From the NCBI GenBank assembly GCA_002292955.1, contig DBCH01000098.1, forward strand, positions 1 through 6,212: 6,212 nucleotides of DNA, given 5' to 3'. How positions within the stretch are numbered: the stretch's first letter is position 1; each line of letters begins with the position of its first letter. Under the pieces are notes generated by a model. That model was not told the origin of the DNA. It did not search any database and saw nothing but the letters and a program-made list of their open reading frames with translations. Both the position numbers and the translations under genes were made by a program. The stretch comes from Microbacteriaceae bacterium UBA963 (GTDB lineage: Bacteria > Actinomycetota > Actinomycetes > Actinomycetales > Microbacteriaceae). Shown in pieces: positions 1 to 5,757 of the stretch.

Positions 1-1652
1 ACGGCGGGGGCGGACAGAGCGCCACACTAAAGTCGCGCTTGGACCGACCCGATGTGATCGACATGCTCGGCGAGCGTCAACTCCTGCCGGCAATCTTTTT
101 CATTTTCAGCCGCGCCGGTTGTGACCAGGCCGTGCGACAGAGCGTTCAGGCCGGTGTGCGCCTTACCGATGCGTCCGAGCGCGAAGAGATTCGAGAGATT
201 GTTGACGAGCGCTGTCGAACCCTGCTGGATGAGGATTTGGGCGTGCTCGGCTACTGGAAGTGGCTCGAAGGCCTCGAGCGCGGTGTCGCCGCCCACCACG
301 CCGGCCTGCTGCCGGCGTTCAAAGAGGTTGTGGAAGAACTCTTTCAGCGGAAACTCGTCAAGGTTGTTTTCGCAACCGAAACACTCGCACTAGGAATCAA
401 CATGCCGGCTCGTTCCGTCGTTCTGGAGAAGCTAGAGAAGTTCAACGGTGAAGCACGCGTGCCCCTCACCGCAGGCGAGTACACCCAAATCACCGGGCGC
501 GCGGGACGGCGCGGCATCGATGTCGAAGGGCATGCCGTTGTTCAGTGGACAGGACAACACGATCCACAGTCAATCGCCAATCTGGCCAGTCGGCGAACCT
601 ATCCGCTCAATTCAAGTTTTCGTCCCACCTACAACATGGCCGTCAACCTCGTGTATCAGTTTGGCCGACAGCGTACGCGCGAGATTCTTGAGTCATCCTT
701 TGCTCAGTTCCAGGCCGACCGAGCTGTGGTTGACCTCGCGCGCAAGGTTCGCCAGCAGGAGGAGTCGCTCACCGGCTTCGAGGGGCCCATGCAATGCCAT
801 CTCGGGGATTTCGCGGAGTACGCCGCGGTTCGCCGAGCGCTCACCGAGAAGGAGCGGGCTTCCGTGCGGGCCAATGATTCTCGTGCGTCTCGTGACCGCC
901 GCGCGAACGAACTCAATCGCCTGCGAAAGGACATGCGAGCCCACGCGTGTCACGCCTGTGCTGACCGCGAAGACCACGCGCGCTGGGCGGAGCGCTGGTG
1001 GCGCCTACGTCGGGACACCGACACTCTTGTCCGCCAGATTAACGAACGCACGGGAGCCGTTGCTCGCACGTTTGACCGGGTCTGCGATGTCTTGCTCGAG
1101 TTGGGCTACCTCCGGAACACCGAGAACGGAGCACTGGAGCGCACGCACGAGGGTCGAACGCTCGCACGCATCTACGGTGATCGTGACCTCTTGGTTGCCG
1201 AGTCCCTGCGCCGGGGACTCTGGGATGAACTCGACCCTCCCGGTCTCGCTGCTCTCGTCTGCGCCATTGTTTTTGAGCCGAGACGCGACGAAGGCGACAT
1301 CAGTGAGCGCCGTCTGCCGCGGGGAGCGTTTGTGACTGCCTTCGATGCCACGGGCAATCTGTGGAGTGAGCTCGACGACATCGAACAGCGTGTCAAGCTT
1401 CCCGGCACAACTCCGCTGGCCGCCGGACTCTCGCGGGCGATGTATCGCTGGGCTCAGGGAGCCTCTCTCGACGACGTTCTCTTCGACGCGGACATGCCGG
1501 CCGGCGATTTCGTTCGATGGACGAAACAAACGATTGACCTTCTCGATCAGGTGACGAATGTGGCCGGAGCCAACTTAGCAAAAACCGCCCGAACAGCCCT
1601 CGACCAGGTTCGACGCGGCGTGGTGGCGTACTCGAGCGTGGGTTACGCATGA
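1..1652 (+). CDS. helY: Ski2-like DEAD/DEAH-box RNA helicase, C-terminal part (5' cut by window)
   Basis: This is an ATP-dependent helicase of the Ski2/Mtr4/HelY family, which acts on RNA in the cytoplasm. The reading frame is open from the first complete codon at position 3, so the gene starts outside the window; the TTG at 39 is internal. The Walker A and DEAD/DEVH motifs are therefore not visible. What remains is the second RecA domain with FIFSRAGCD (about 99-125), AAHHAGLLP (about 291-317), motif V ATETLALGINMPARSVV (372-422) and motif VI QITGRAGRRGID (486-521). A long charged region follows, with a CHAC cysteine pair at 948-959, then a DSHCT-type C-terminal domain from about 1060 to the end (LELGYL, ARIYGDRDLLVAESL, GLWDELDP). 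The protein ends in TGA, which overlaps the lnt start in an ATGA junction and implies co-transcription. All visible helicase motifs are intact. The family call is secure; the symbol rests on resemblance to actinobacterial HelY. Confidence 0.93.
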   Translation, partial: GGGGQSATLKSRLDRPDVIDMLGERQLLPAIFFIFSRAGCDQAVRQSVQAGVRLTDASEREEIREIVDERCRTLLDEDLGVLGYWKWLEGLERGVAAHHAGLLPAFKEVVEELFQRKLVKVVFATETLALGINMPARSVVLEKLEKFNGEARVPLTAGEYTQITGRAGRRGIDVEGHAVVQWTGQHDPQSIANLASRRTYPLNSSFRPTYNMAVNLVYQFGRQRTREILESSFAQFQADRAVVDLARKVRQQEESLTGFEGPMQCHLGDFAEYAAVRRALTEKERASVRANDSRASRDRRANELNRLRKDMRAHACHACADREDHARWAERWWRLRRDTDTLVRQINERTGAVARTFDRVCDVLLELGYLRNTENGALERTHEGRTLARIYGDRDLLVAESLRRGLWDELDPPGLAALVCAIVFEPRRDEGDISERRLPRGAFVTAFDATGNLWSELDDIEQRVKLPGTTPLAAGLSRAMYRWAQGASLDDVLFDADMPAGDFVRWTKQTIDLLDQVTNVAGANLAKTARTALDQVRRGVVAYSSVGYA

Positions 1653-3220
1653 TTTCTCGATGGCGAAGCACGTTGCCGCTTTATGTGGCCATCCCTGTCG
1701 CGGCCATTGGTGGCCTGACGCTCAGTGCCTCATATCCCGAGCCGGGATGGTGGTTCCTTGCCGTTCCCGGCGTCGCTCTCATCGTGTGGAGCCTGGCCGG
1801 TCGTCGATGGTGGAGTGCGTTACTCGTGGGCCTCGCATCAGGCGTCGCCTTCTGGTTGCCCCTCATCGACTGGCTCACGCTCTATCTCGGTCCGGTACCT
1901 TGGCTGGCGTTGGCAACCGTGATGATTTTGTGGATGCTCATCTGGTCGGTCTTGGCGGCATTTGTGCTCAACAACGGTCCGCGCGTCTGGGCCACTCCTC
2001 GCGCCCAAGTTGCCTTCATCCCTCTCGTTGTGGCTGGTTTATGGGTTGCTCGCGAGGGCATCTCGTCGGTCTGGCCCTATGGCGGTTTCTCGTGGGGGCG
2101 GGTGGCGCAATCTCAAGCGGAGGGCGTCTTTGGTCACCTCGTGCCGTGGCTCTCGACCGCCGGCCTCAGCTTTGTCCTGGTCTGGCTGTCCACCACGATT
2201 GTCGTATTGATTCGCATGGCCAACGCTCGCTGGCTGTGGTCAGTGCCCGTGGTTGTGACCGTCGTCGCGCTTTTGTTTCCGTCATTCCCCATTGTCACCA
2301 CGGGCTCGATGAAAATCGGTGCCGTGCAAGGAAACGCGGATGCGGGCCTCTTCTCGGACTACACGCCTGGCGAGATTCTCAGCGATCACTTGTCCGCCTC
2401 GGAAGAGCTGGTGGGCAAGCCCCTCGACGTGGTGGTGTGGCCGGAGAACGCCAACGACATCGATCCGCTGAGAGACGCGGCTTCCGCGCGCGCGCTGAAC
2501 GATTTGGCTCTTCGTTTGGATGCTCCGATTGTGTTTGGCACGATCACTCACCCGGATCCCGACACGTACTTCAACTCATCGCTCGTATGGACACCCGGTG
2601 AGGGAGTGACCGCGCACTACGACAAGATCCATCCCGTTCCCTTTGCCGAATACATGCCCTCGCGAGACTTCTTCTACGCCCTTGCTCCGGATCTCGTGGG
2701 GTTGGTCTCCCGTGACTACTCGGCGGGAACACGTTCAAACGTGGTCATGATTGACCAGACGCCGGTGGGGTTGTCGATTTGTTTTGACATCACGGATGAC
2801 CAGCAGGCTTACGACATGCACCGCGACGGCGCTCAGGTTGTCTTCGCTCAGACAAACAATGCCGACTTTGGGCGGACCGACGAAAGCCTGCAGCAGCTCT
2901 CCATCGCACGCCTGCGTGCTATGGAGATGGGTCGCACTGTGGTCAACATCTCCACGGTTGGCGTGTCCGCCATCATCGCACCCGACGGCTCAACGATCTC
3001 TGACTTGCCACGCTTTACCGCAGGTGCCATGTATGCCGACGTGCCGCTCTCGACAACCGCAACTCCGGCAATGATTGCGGGCCGCTTCATCGAGTTACTG
3101 TTGGCCGCCACGGGAATTGCCGGCTTGGCCCTCGTGGGCGTTGTGACTTTGCGGGTTAGGCGCCGAGCTTCTCTTGGCCGCGGCGGGCGCGCAGATACTG
3201 CAGTCGCTCCTGGAGAATAA
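1649..3220 (+). CDS. lnt: Apolipoprotein N-acyltransferase
   Basis: Lnt moves an acyl chain from phospholipid to the alpha-amino group of the N-terminal cysteine of lipoproteins, at the outer face of the cytoplasmic membrane. The 523-residue protein has about seven hydrophobic segments in residues 9-212, an extracytoplasmic carbon-nitrogen hydrolase domain (about 221-465) and a last membrane segment (about 477-500), as in E. coli Lnt. The nitrilase-type triad is visible as E266 (VVWPENA), K326 (HYDKIHPVPFAEY) and C378 (LSICFD); E334 in PFAEY matches the conserved glutamate E343 of E. coli. Beside the cysteine, F379 and D380 stand where E. coli has Tyr-Glu. The ATG at 1649 overlaps the helY stop, so translational coupling is likely; I see no strong ribosome binding site. 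The last 21 codons and the stop overlap the rbpA 3' end on the other strand. No polyprenol-phosphate mannose synthase domain or gene follows, unlike the Lnt-Ppm1 fusion of M. tuberculosis. Confidence 0.93.
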   Translation: MISRWRSTLPLYVAIPVAAIGGLTLSASYPEPGWWFLAVPGVALIVWSLAGRRWWSALLVGLASGVAFWLPLIDWLTLYLGPVPWLALATVMILWMLIWSVLAAFVLNNGPRVWATPRAQVAFIPLVVAGLWVAREGISSVWPYGGFSWGRVAQSQAEGVFGHLVPWLSTAGLSFVLVWLSTTIVVLIRMANARWLWSVPVVVTVVALLFPSFPIVTTGSMKIGAVQGNADAGLFSDYTPGEILSDHLSASEELVGKPLDVVVWPENANDIDPLRDAASARALNDLALRLDAPIVFGTITHPDPDTYFNSSLVWTPGEGVTAHYDKIHPVPFAEYMPSRDFFYALAPDLVGLVSRDYSAGTRSNVVMIDQTPVGLSICFDITDDQQAYDMHRDGAQVVFAQTNNADFGRTDESLQQLSIARLRAMEMGRTVVNISTVGVSAIIAPDGSTISDLPRFTAGAMYADVPLSTTATPAMIAGRFIELLLAATGIAGLALVGVVTLRVRRRASLGRGGRADTAVAPGE

Positions 3221-3527
3221 CTTCGAGCTCCTCCCGCGAGCGTCGTTCAAGCAGCATGTCAAAAGGCGTCCGGGGCACCTTGTCGTCTTCTGCGGCCGTC
3301 GCGAGACGTCCTGCCGCACCGGGCTCAGCCAGTGTGGCCACTTCGCCGCACGATGCACACGTCCACGAGTCTGGGTTCTCCGCATCCGCCGCAAAGGTCA
3401 TTGTGGTGGTCGTTGCGCACGCGCCACAGAGGTACAGAACCTGCTTGCGTTCCGAAAAGACGATTCCTTCGTCGCTCGCCAAACTGCGACTATTGAGGCT
3501 AGAACCTCTCAGTGATTGACTCCGCAT
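3156..3527 (-). CDS. rbpA: RNA polymerase-binding protein RbpA
   Basis: RbpA binds RNA polymerase and group 1/2 sigma factors, stabilising the open promoter complex; it is found only in actinobacteria. The 123-residue protein begins MRSQSLRGSSL, matching the LRGS-type N-terminal tail of known RbpA. A zinc-ribbon core follows, with C34-x2-C37 and C57-x2-C60, then a linker (about 70-88) and the C-terminal sigma-interaction domain (about 90-117, MLLERRSREELEVILQERL). R86 in KVPRT corresponds to the mycobacterial R79 that contacts promoter DNA, and R95/R96 to the sigma-contacting arginines, by my recollection of the M. tuberculosis sequence. The start at 3527 is chosen because GAGGAGG lies just upstream and because homologues begin there; a longer frame to 3587 adds 20 unrelated residues. 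The linker has several acidic residues and fewer lysines than the mycobacterial form. Its 3' end overlaps lnt by 65 bp. A candidate ECF-sigma promoter lies upstream. Confidence 0.93.
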   Translation of the reverse strand: MRSQSLRGSSLNSRSLASDEGIVFSERKQVLYLCGACATTTTMTFAADAENPDSWTCASCGEVATLAEPGAAGRLATAAEDDKVPRTPFDMLLERRSREELEVILQERLQYLRARRGQEKLGA

Positions 3528-3531
3528 GATG

Positions 3532-3538
3532 CCTCCTC
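3532..3538 (-). promoter_or_regulatory. Shine-Dalgarno site of rbpA
   Basis: On the minus strand the bases read GAGGAGG, then four bases, then ATG at 3527. This is the strongest ribosome binding site in the window, and it fixes the rbpA start at 3527 rather than at the longer in-frame alternative at 3587. Confidence 0.8.
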
Positions 3539-3570
3539 GACAGGTGTTGTGTTTCCTGTCTACTGGAGGC

Positions 3571-3598
3571 AACGCGCGCAAGGGCACGATGCGTTCCC
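3571..3598 (-). promoter_or_regulatory. Candidate ECF sigma (SigR/SigH-type) promoter of rbpA
   Basis: The minus strand carries GGGAAC (3598-3593), 18 bases, then CGTT (3574-3571), closely matching the GGGAAY / GTT elements of actinobacterial thiol-stress sigma factors SigR and SigH. Transcription would start near 3563, giving a leader of about 35 nt that contains the GAGGAGG site. In Streptomyces coelicolor rbpA is known to belong to the SigR regulon, which supports the reading. The match is by eye. Spacing is one base longer than the GGGAAT-N18-GTT form, and no sigma factor gene is in the window. Confidence 0.5.
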
Positions 3599-3617
3599 TC
3601 AGATGACGTATTCCCAG

Positions 3618-4385
3618 TTAGCTCTCAGTATGGCGTGACGCAATGACCTCGCGCGCCAGTGCCGCGCGGTCGGTAACCAGTCCGTCTGCTCCGCGATCGA
3701 GCAACAGCCGCATGTCGGCCTCCTCGTTGATCACCCAATAGTCGACTCGCACGTCACACCGATGAGCTAACTCGACGAACTTTGCGGTGGACGCATCCAG
3801 ACCTAGAGCCCGCTGCGGGATCTGCATCACTCTCGATCGACCCACGAGGTGCTTGACCAGAAAGCCCAAGCCCAGGCGGGTCGCAACCAAAATGGCCACG
3901 AACTGGTTCGCCGAGACACTCGTCGCGACCCCGGGCATCAGCCGATGAACCTTTCGTCGGTTTCTCTCCGAGAACGAGGCGAGAAGCACACGGTCGTGGG
4001 CGATCTGCCTGGCAAGAACAGAGGCCGTGGCGTGGGGGGCATCTGGCGACTTCATGTCGAGGTTGAAGCGCGCCGTGGGAAACGTCACGAGGACGTCTTC
4101 AAGAGTGGGCACACCCTCGCCGGCCCCTAAGTCGAGCTTCTTCAGTTCGTGGCTAGAAACGTCACGGATACGCCGAGGGTCTCCCGTCAGACGTTCCAGC
4201 GTCTCATCGTGAAACAGCATCGGCACGCCGTCGCGGGACACGTGAACGTCACTCTCCAGAACGTCGGCACCAGCGGCGAGAGCCGCCCTGAAGCCACCGA
4301 GGGTGTTCTCTACGAAACCTGGCATGTTGCCGCGGTGGGAAAGAACGAGGGGAGTGGCGCGATGCGGCACCGACGATGAGCTCAT
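3618..4385 (-). CDS. Glycerophosphodiester phosphodiesterase family protein
   Basis: This enzyme family hydrolyses glycerophosphodiesters, the deacylated phospholipids, to glycerol-3-phosphate and an alcohol. The 255-residue protein has the family pattern in order: LSHRG (catalytic H17, R18), ENT (26-28), the metal site ESDVH (E44, D46), the second histidine in FHDETLERLTG (H59), VPTLEDVL (92-99), NLDMK (108-112; D110 stands where many members have Glu) and a C-terminal GADGLVTD (232-239). No signal peptide or membrane anchor is seen, so it is probably cytoplasmic, like UgpQ, but no glycerol-phosphate transporter gene is nearby to justify that symbol. VDYWVIN (214-220) replaces the more usual V-W-T-V-N strand. 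The ATG at 4385 gives a normal N-terminus, though its ribosome binding site is weak (TTTGAGCGG directly before ATG), and a GTG five codons in cannot be excluded. It lies 90 bp upstream of rbpA on the same strand, so some read-through into rbpA is possible. Substrate is unknown. Confidence 0.88.
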   Translation of the reverse strand: MSSSSVPHRATPLVLSHRGNMPGFVENTLGGFRAALAAGADVLESDVHVSRDGVPMLFHDETLERLTGDPRRIRDVSSHELKKLDLGAGEGVPTLEDVLVTFPTARFNLDMKSPDAPHATASVLARQIAHDRVLLASFSERNRRKVHRLMPGVATSVSANQFVAILVATRLGLGFLVKHLVGRSRVMQIPQRALGLDASTAKFVELAHRCDVRVDYWVINEEADMRLLLDRGADGLVTDRAALAREVIASRHTES

Positions 4386-4483
4386 CCGCTCAAAGTAGCA
4401 GGTGCGTCGGTTGCCACTTGCTAGTCTCGTTATCGGACACGGCGCTCAGCGTTCCAGCCATCATCACACCGAAAGAGAGACTC
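4386..4483. promoter_or_regulatory. Divergent intergenic region between the phosphodiesterase and SDR genes
   Basis: These 98 bases separate two genes transcribed away from each other, so promoters for both should lie here. I could not find a convincing pair of -35 and -10 hexamers with 16-18 bp spacing on either strand. The plus strand has TTGCCA (4411-4416) and TAGTCT (4422-4427), but these are not correctly spaced from one another. A purine-rich stretch at 4471-4480 (GAAAGAGAGA), 3 nt before the SDR start, is a modest ribosome binding site. No operator-like palindrome stands out. Confidence 0.4.
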
Positions 4484-5245
4484 ATGACAAACCCCCTTGC
4501 TTCGGGTTCGCTCAACGGCAAGTCCGCGCTCGTCACCGGATCCTCCCGCGGGATTGGCGCAGAAACCGTGGGTTACTTTGCCGAAGCCGGTGCTCGCGTC
4601 GTCATCAACTTTCGCGACAAAGAGGCTCGTGCCGCCAAGATTCGCGACGGCATTGTTTCTGCCGGCGGCGAAGCAATCATCGTGGGTGCCGATCTGACCA
4701 ACTCCGACGATGTTCGCCGCATGTTCGCGGACGCGGAAGCCGCATTTGGCAAACTCAACATCCTGGTGATGAACGCCTCTGGCGGCATGGAGACCAGTAT
4801 GGGAGAGAACTACGCCATGCGACTCAACCGTGATGCCCAGGTCGTCTTGCTCACCACCGCCATTCCTCACCTTGCAGACGGTGCCCGCGTGGTGTTTGTC
4901 ACGAGTCACCAAGCGCACTTCATCCGCACGACGCCCACCATGCCCGAGTATGAACCCGTTGCCCTGTCAAAGCGTGCCGGCGAGGACGCACTGCGCGACA
5001 TGATCGACGAGCTCGCGGCGAAGAACATTGAGTTTGTTGTTGTGTCGGGCGACATGATTGAGGGCACGATCACGGCAACTCTCCTCAATCGGGTCAATCC
5101 CGGAGCGATTGAAGCGCGCAAGCAGGCTGCGGGTCGTCTTTACAACGTTGCCGAGTTTGCGGCCGAGATCGCCCTCGCAGCTGTAGAACCGGTTCCTGCC
5201 GATCACACGCGTCTCGTAGGCGACACGAGCGACTTTACGGTCTAG
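4484..5245 (+). CDS. SDR-family oxidoreductase with atypical active site
   Basis: This is a short-chain dehydrogenase/reductase-fold protein, expected to bind NAD(P)H in the cytoplasm; the substrate is unknown. In the 253-residue protein (a normal length for classical SDRs) the Rossmann nucleotide motif is TGSSRGIG (18-25). N43-F-R44 after the second strand suggests an NADP-type pocket, and D70 (GADLT) and N97-A-S-G (in place of NNAG) are present. S141 in VVFVTSHQ fits the catalytic serine. The usual YxxxK is not there: K163 of LSKRAGEDAL is conserved, but four residues before it is V159, and the nearest tyrosine is Y156, seven residues before the lysine. The C-terminal part has VVVSGDMIEGTITATLL (186-202) instead of the common PG strand. 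I chose the ATG at 4484 because the SDR fold begins right after it and GAAAGAGAGA precedes it; the frame is open further upstream to 4376 but that would overlap the divergent gene. The Nudix gene follows after 4 nt. Confidence 0.85.
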   Translation: MTNPLASGSLNGKSALVTGSSRGIGAETVGYFAEAGARVVINFRDKEARAAKIRDGIVSAGGEAIIVGADLTNSDDVRRMFADAEAAFGKLNILVMNASGGMETSMGENYAMRLNRDAQVVLLTTAIPHLADGARVVFVTSHQAHFIRTTPTMPEYEPVALSKRAGEDALRDMIDELAAKNIEFVVVSGDMIEGTITATLLNRVNPGAIEARKQAAGRLYNVAEFAAEIALAAVEPVPADHTRLVGDTSDFTV

Positions 5246-5249
5246 AGCG

Positions 5250-5717
5250 GTGACACGCCCCGCACACCGCCGGGTTTCGCGCGTGCTTCTGTTCGACGAG
5301 CACGAGAGACTTCTCCTGATGAAAACGGCGTCACCCAGGCTGGCCGTCCCCGTTATCCGCTGGATCACTCCCGGTGGGGGAGTAGACGACCACGAGTCAC
5401 ACCAGGAGGGTGCCATTCGCGAACTGTTTGAAGAAACCGGGCTCCGTGTCGCCGAGGTGGGTGAGCCCGTATGGAGCGTGTCAGGCGAGAGCAGGTTTTC
5501 GGACGGACACGTTCAGACCACCTATGCCGAGTTCTTTGCCGTGCACACGCAGGCCTTTGAGCCAGTCGACCACAACTGGATGCCCGACGAGTTCTCCGAC
5601 ATCCACGATGTGCGCTGGTGGCGTCTCGACGACCTCCGCGTCACCGAGGAGCCGTTCGGGCCACTCAACCTGGTCGACCTCGCTCTGGGCGTCCTGGACG
5701 GGCGGCACACGAAATAG
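5250..5717 (+). CDS. Nudix hydrolase
   Basis: Nudix enzymes cleave nucleoside diphosphates linked to another moiety, using Mg2+ or Mn2+ in the cytoplasm. The 155-residue protein contains a perfect Nudix box, G-x5-E-x7-R-E-L-x-E-E-x-G-L, at residues 43-65: G43, E49, R57, E58, E61, E62, G64. It is preceded by a VLLFDEHERLLLMK strand and followed by an aromatic region (WMPDEFSDIHDVRWWRLDDL, 110-129) typical of the fold. The start is GTG at 5250, four bases after the upstream SDR stop; no good ribosome binding site is visible, so translation is probably coupled to that gene. The next in-frame Met (residue 24) lies inside the first core strand and is too late. Nothing in the sequence fixes the substrate; the family ranges from oxidised nucleotide clean-up to NADH or sugar-nucleotide hydrolysis. 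The pairing with an NAD(P)-type oxidoreductase is suggestive only. Confidence 0.9.
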   Translation: MTRPAHRRVSRVLLFDEHERLLLMKTASPRLAVPVIRWITPGGGVDDHESHQEGAIRELFEETGLRVAEVGEPVWSVSGESRFSDGHVQTTYAEFFAVHTQAFEPVDHNWMPDEFSDIHDVRWWRLDDLRVTEEPFGPLNLVDLALGVLDGRHTK

Positions 5718-5742
5718 GGCGGCCATCCGCAGATGACCGCCC
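5717..5742. terminator. Bidirectional hairpin terminator between the Nudix and DUF308 genes
   Basis: GGGCGGCCATC (5717-5727) can pair with GATGACCGCCC (5732-5742) around a CGCA loop, giving 10 of 11 pairs with a single C-A mismatch. The stem begins at the last base of the Nudix stop codon and lies 15 bases beyond the stop of the minus-strand gene. On the minus strand it is followed by CTATTTCGTG, a weak T-rich run. On the plus strand the run (CAACGTTCTC) is poor, so termination there may be less efficient or assisted. Confidence 0.65.
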
Positions 5743-5757
5743 CAACGTTCTCGCTCA

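Noticed and set aside
39..41. TTG as the true start of the helicase
   Set aside because: The frame is open upstream to the window edge with helicase-like sequence (KSRLDRPDVI), and a start here would remove the ATP-binding motifs.
448..1335. A 295-codon plus-strand open frame in another phase within helY
   Set aside because: The translation is Arg/Ser/Pro-rich without family motifs, typical of an out-of-frame shadow, while the helY frame has intact helicase motifs through the same region.
1005..1529. A 174-codon open frame on the minus strand inside helY
   Set aside because: It lies fully opposite a well-conserved helicase gene, has no recognisable domain, and is explained by the GC-rich codon pattern of helY.
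3528..3587. N-terminal extension of rbpA by 20 residues to an upstream start
   Set aside because: The extension is unlike known RbpA N-termini, it would cover the candidate promoter -10 element, and a strong GAGGAGG site marks the start at 3527.
3610..3615. A second GGGAAT box on the minus strand that could pair with a -10 to form another ECF promoter
   Set aside because: No GTT or CGTT lies at the needed distance, so only the GGGAAC at 3593-3598 makes a full site.
1649..4385. A functional phospholipid-recycling link between Lnt (which releases lysophospholipid) and the glycerophosphodiester phosphodiesterase
   Set aside because: The genes are on opposite strands, separated by rbpA, and not co-transcribed; the enzyme acts on fully deacylated lipids, so the link is too speculative to report as a finding.
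4430..4918. A 162-codon minus-strand open frame opposite the SDR gene
   Set aside because: No domain is recognisable and it is antisense to a protein with clear Rossmann motifs.
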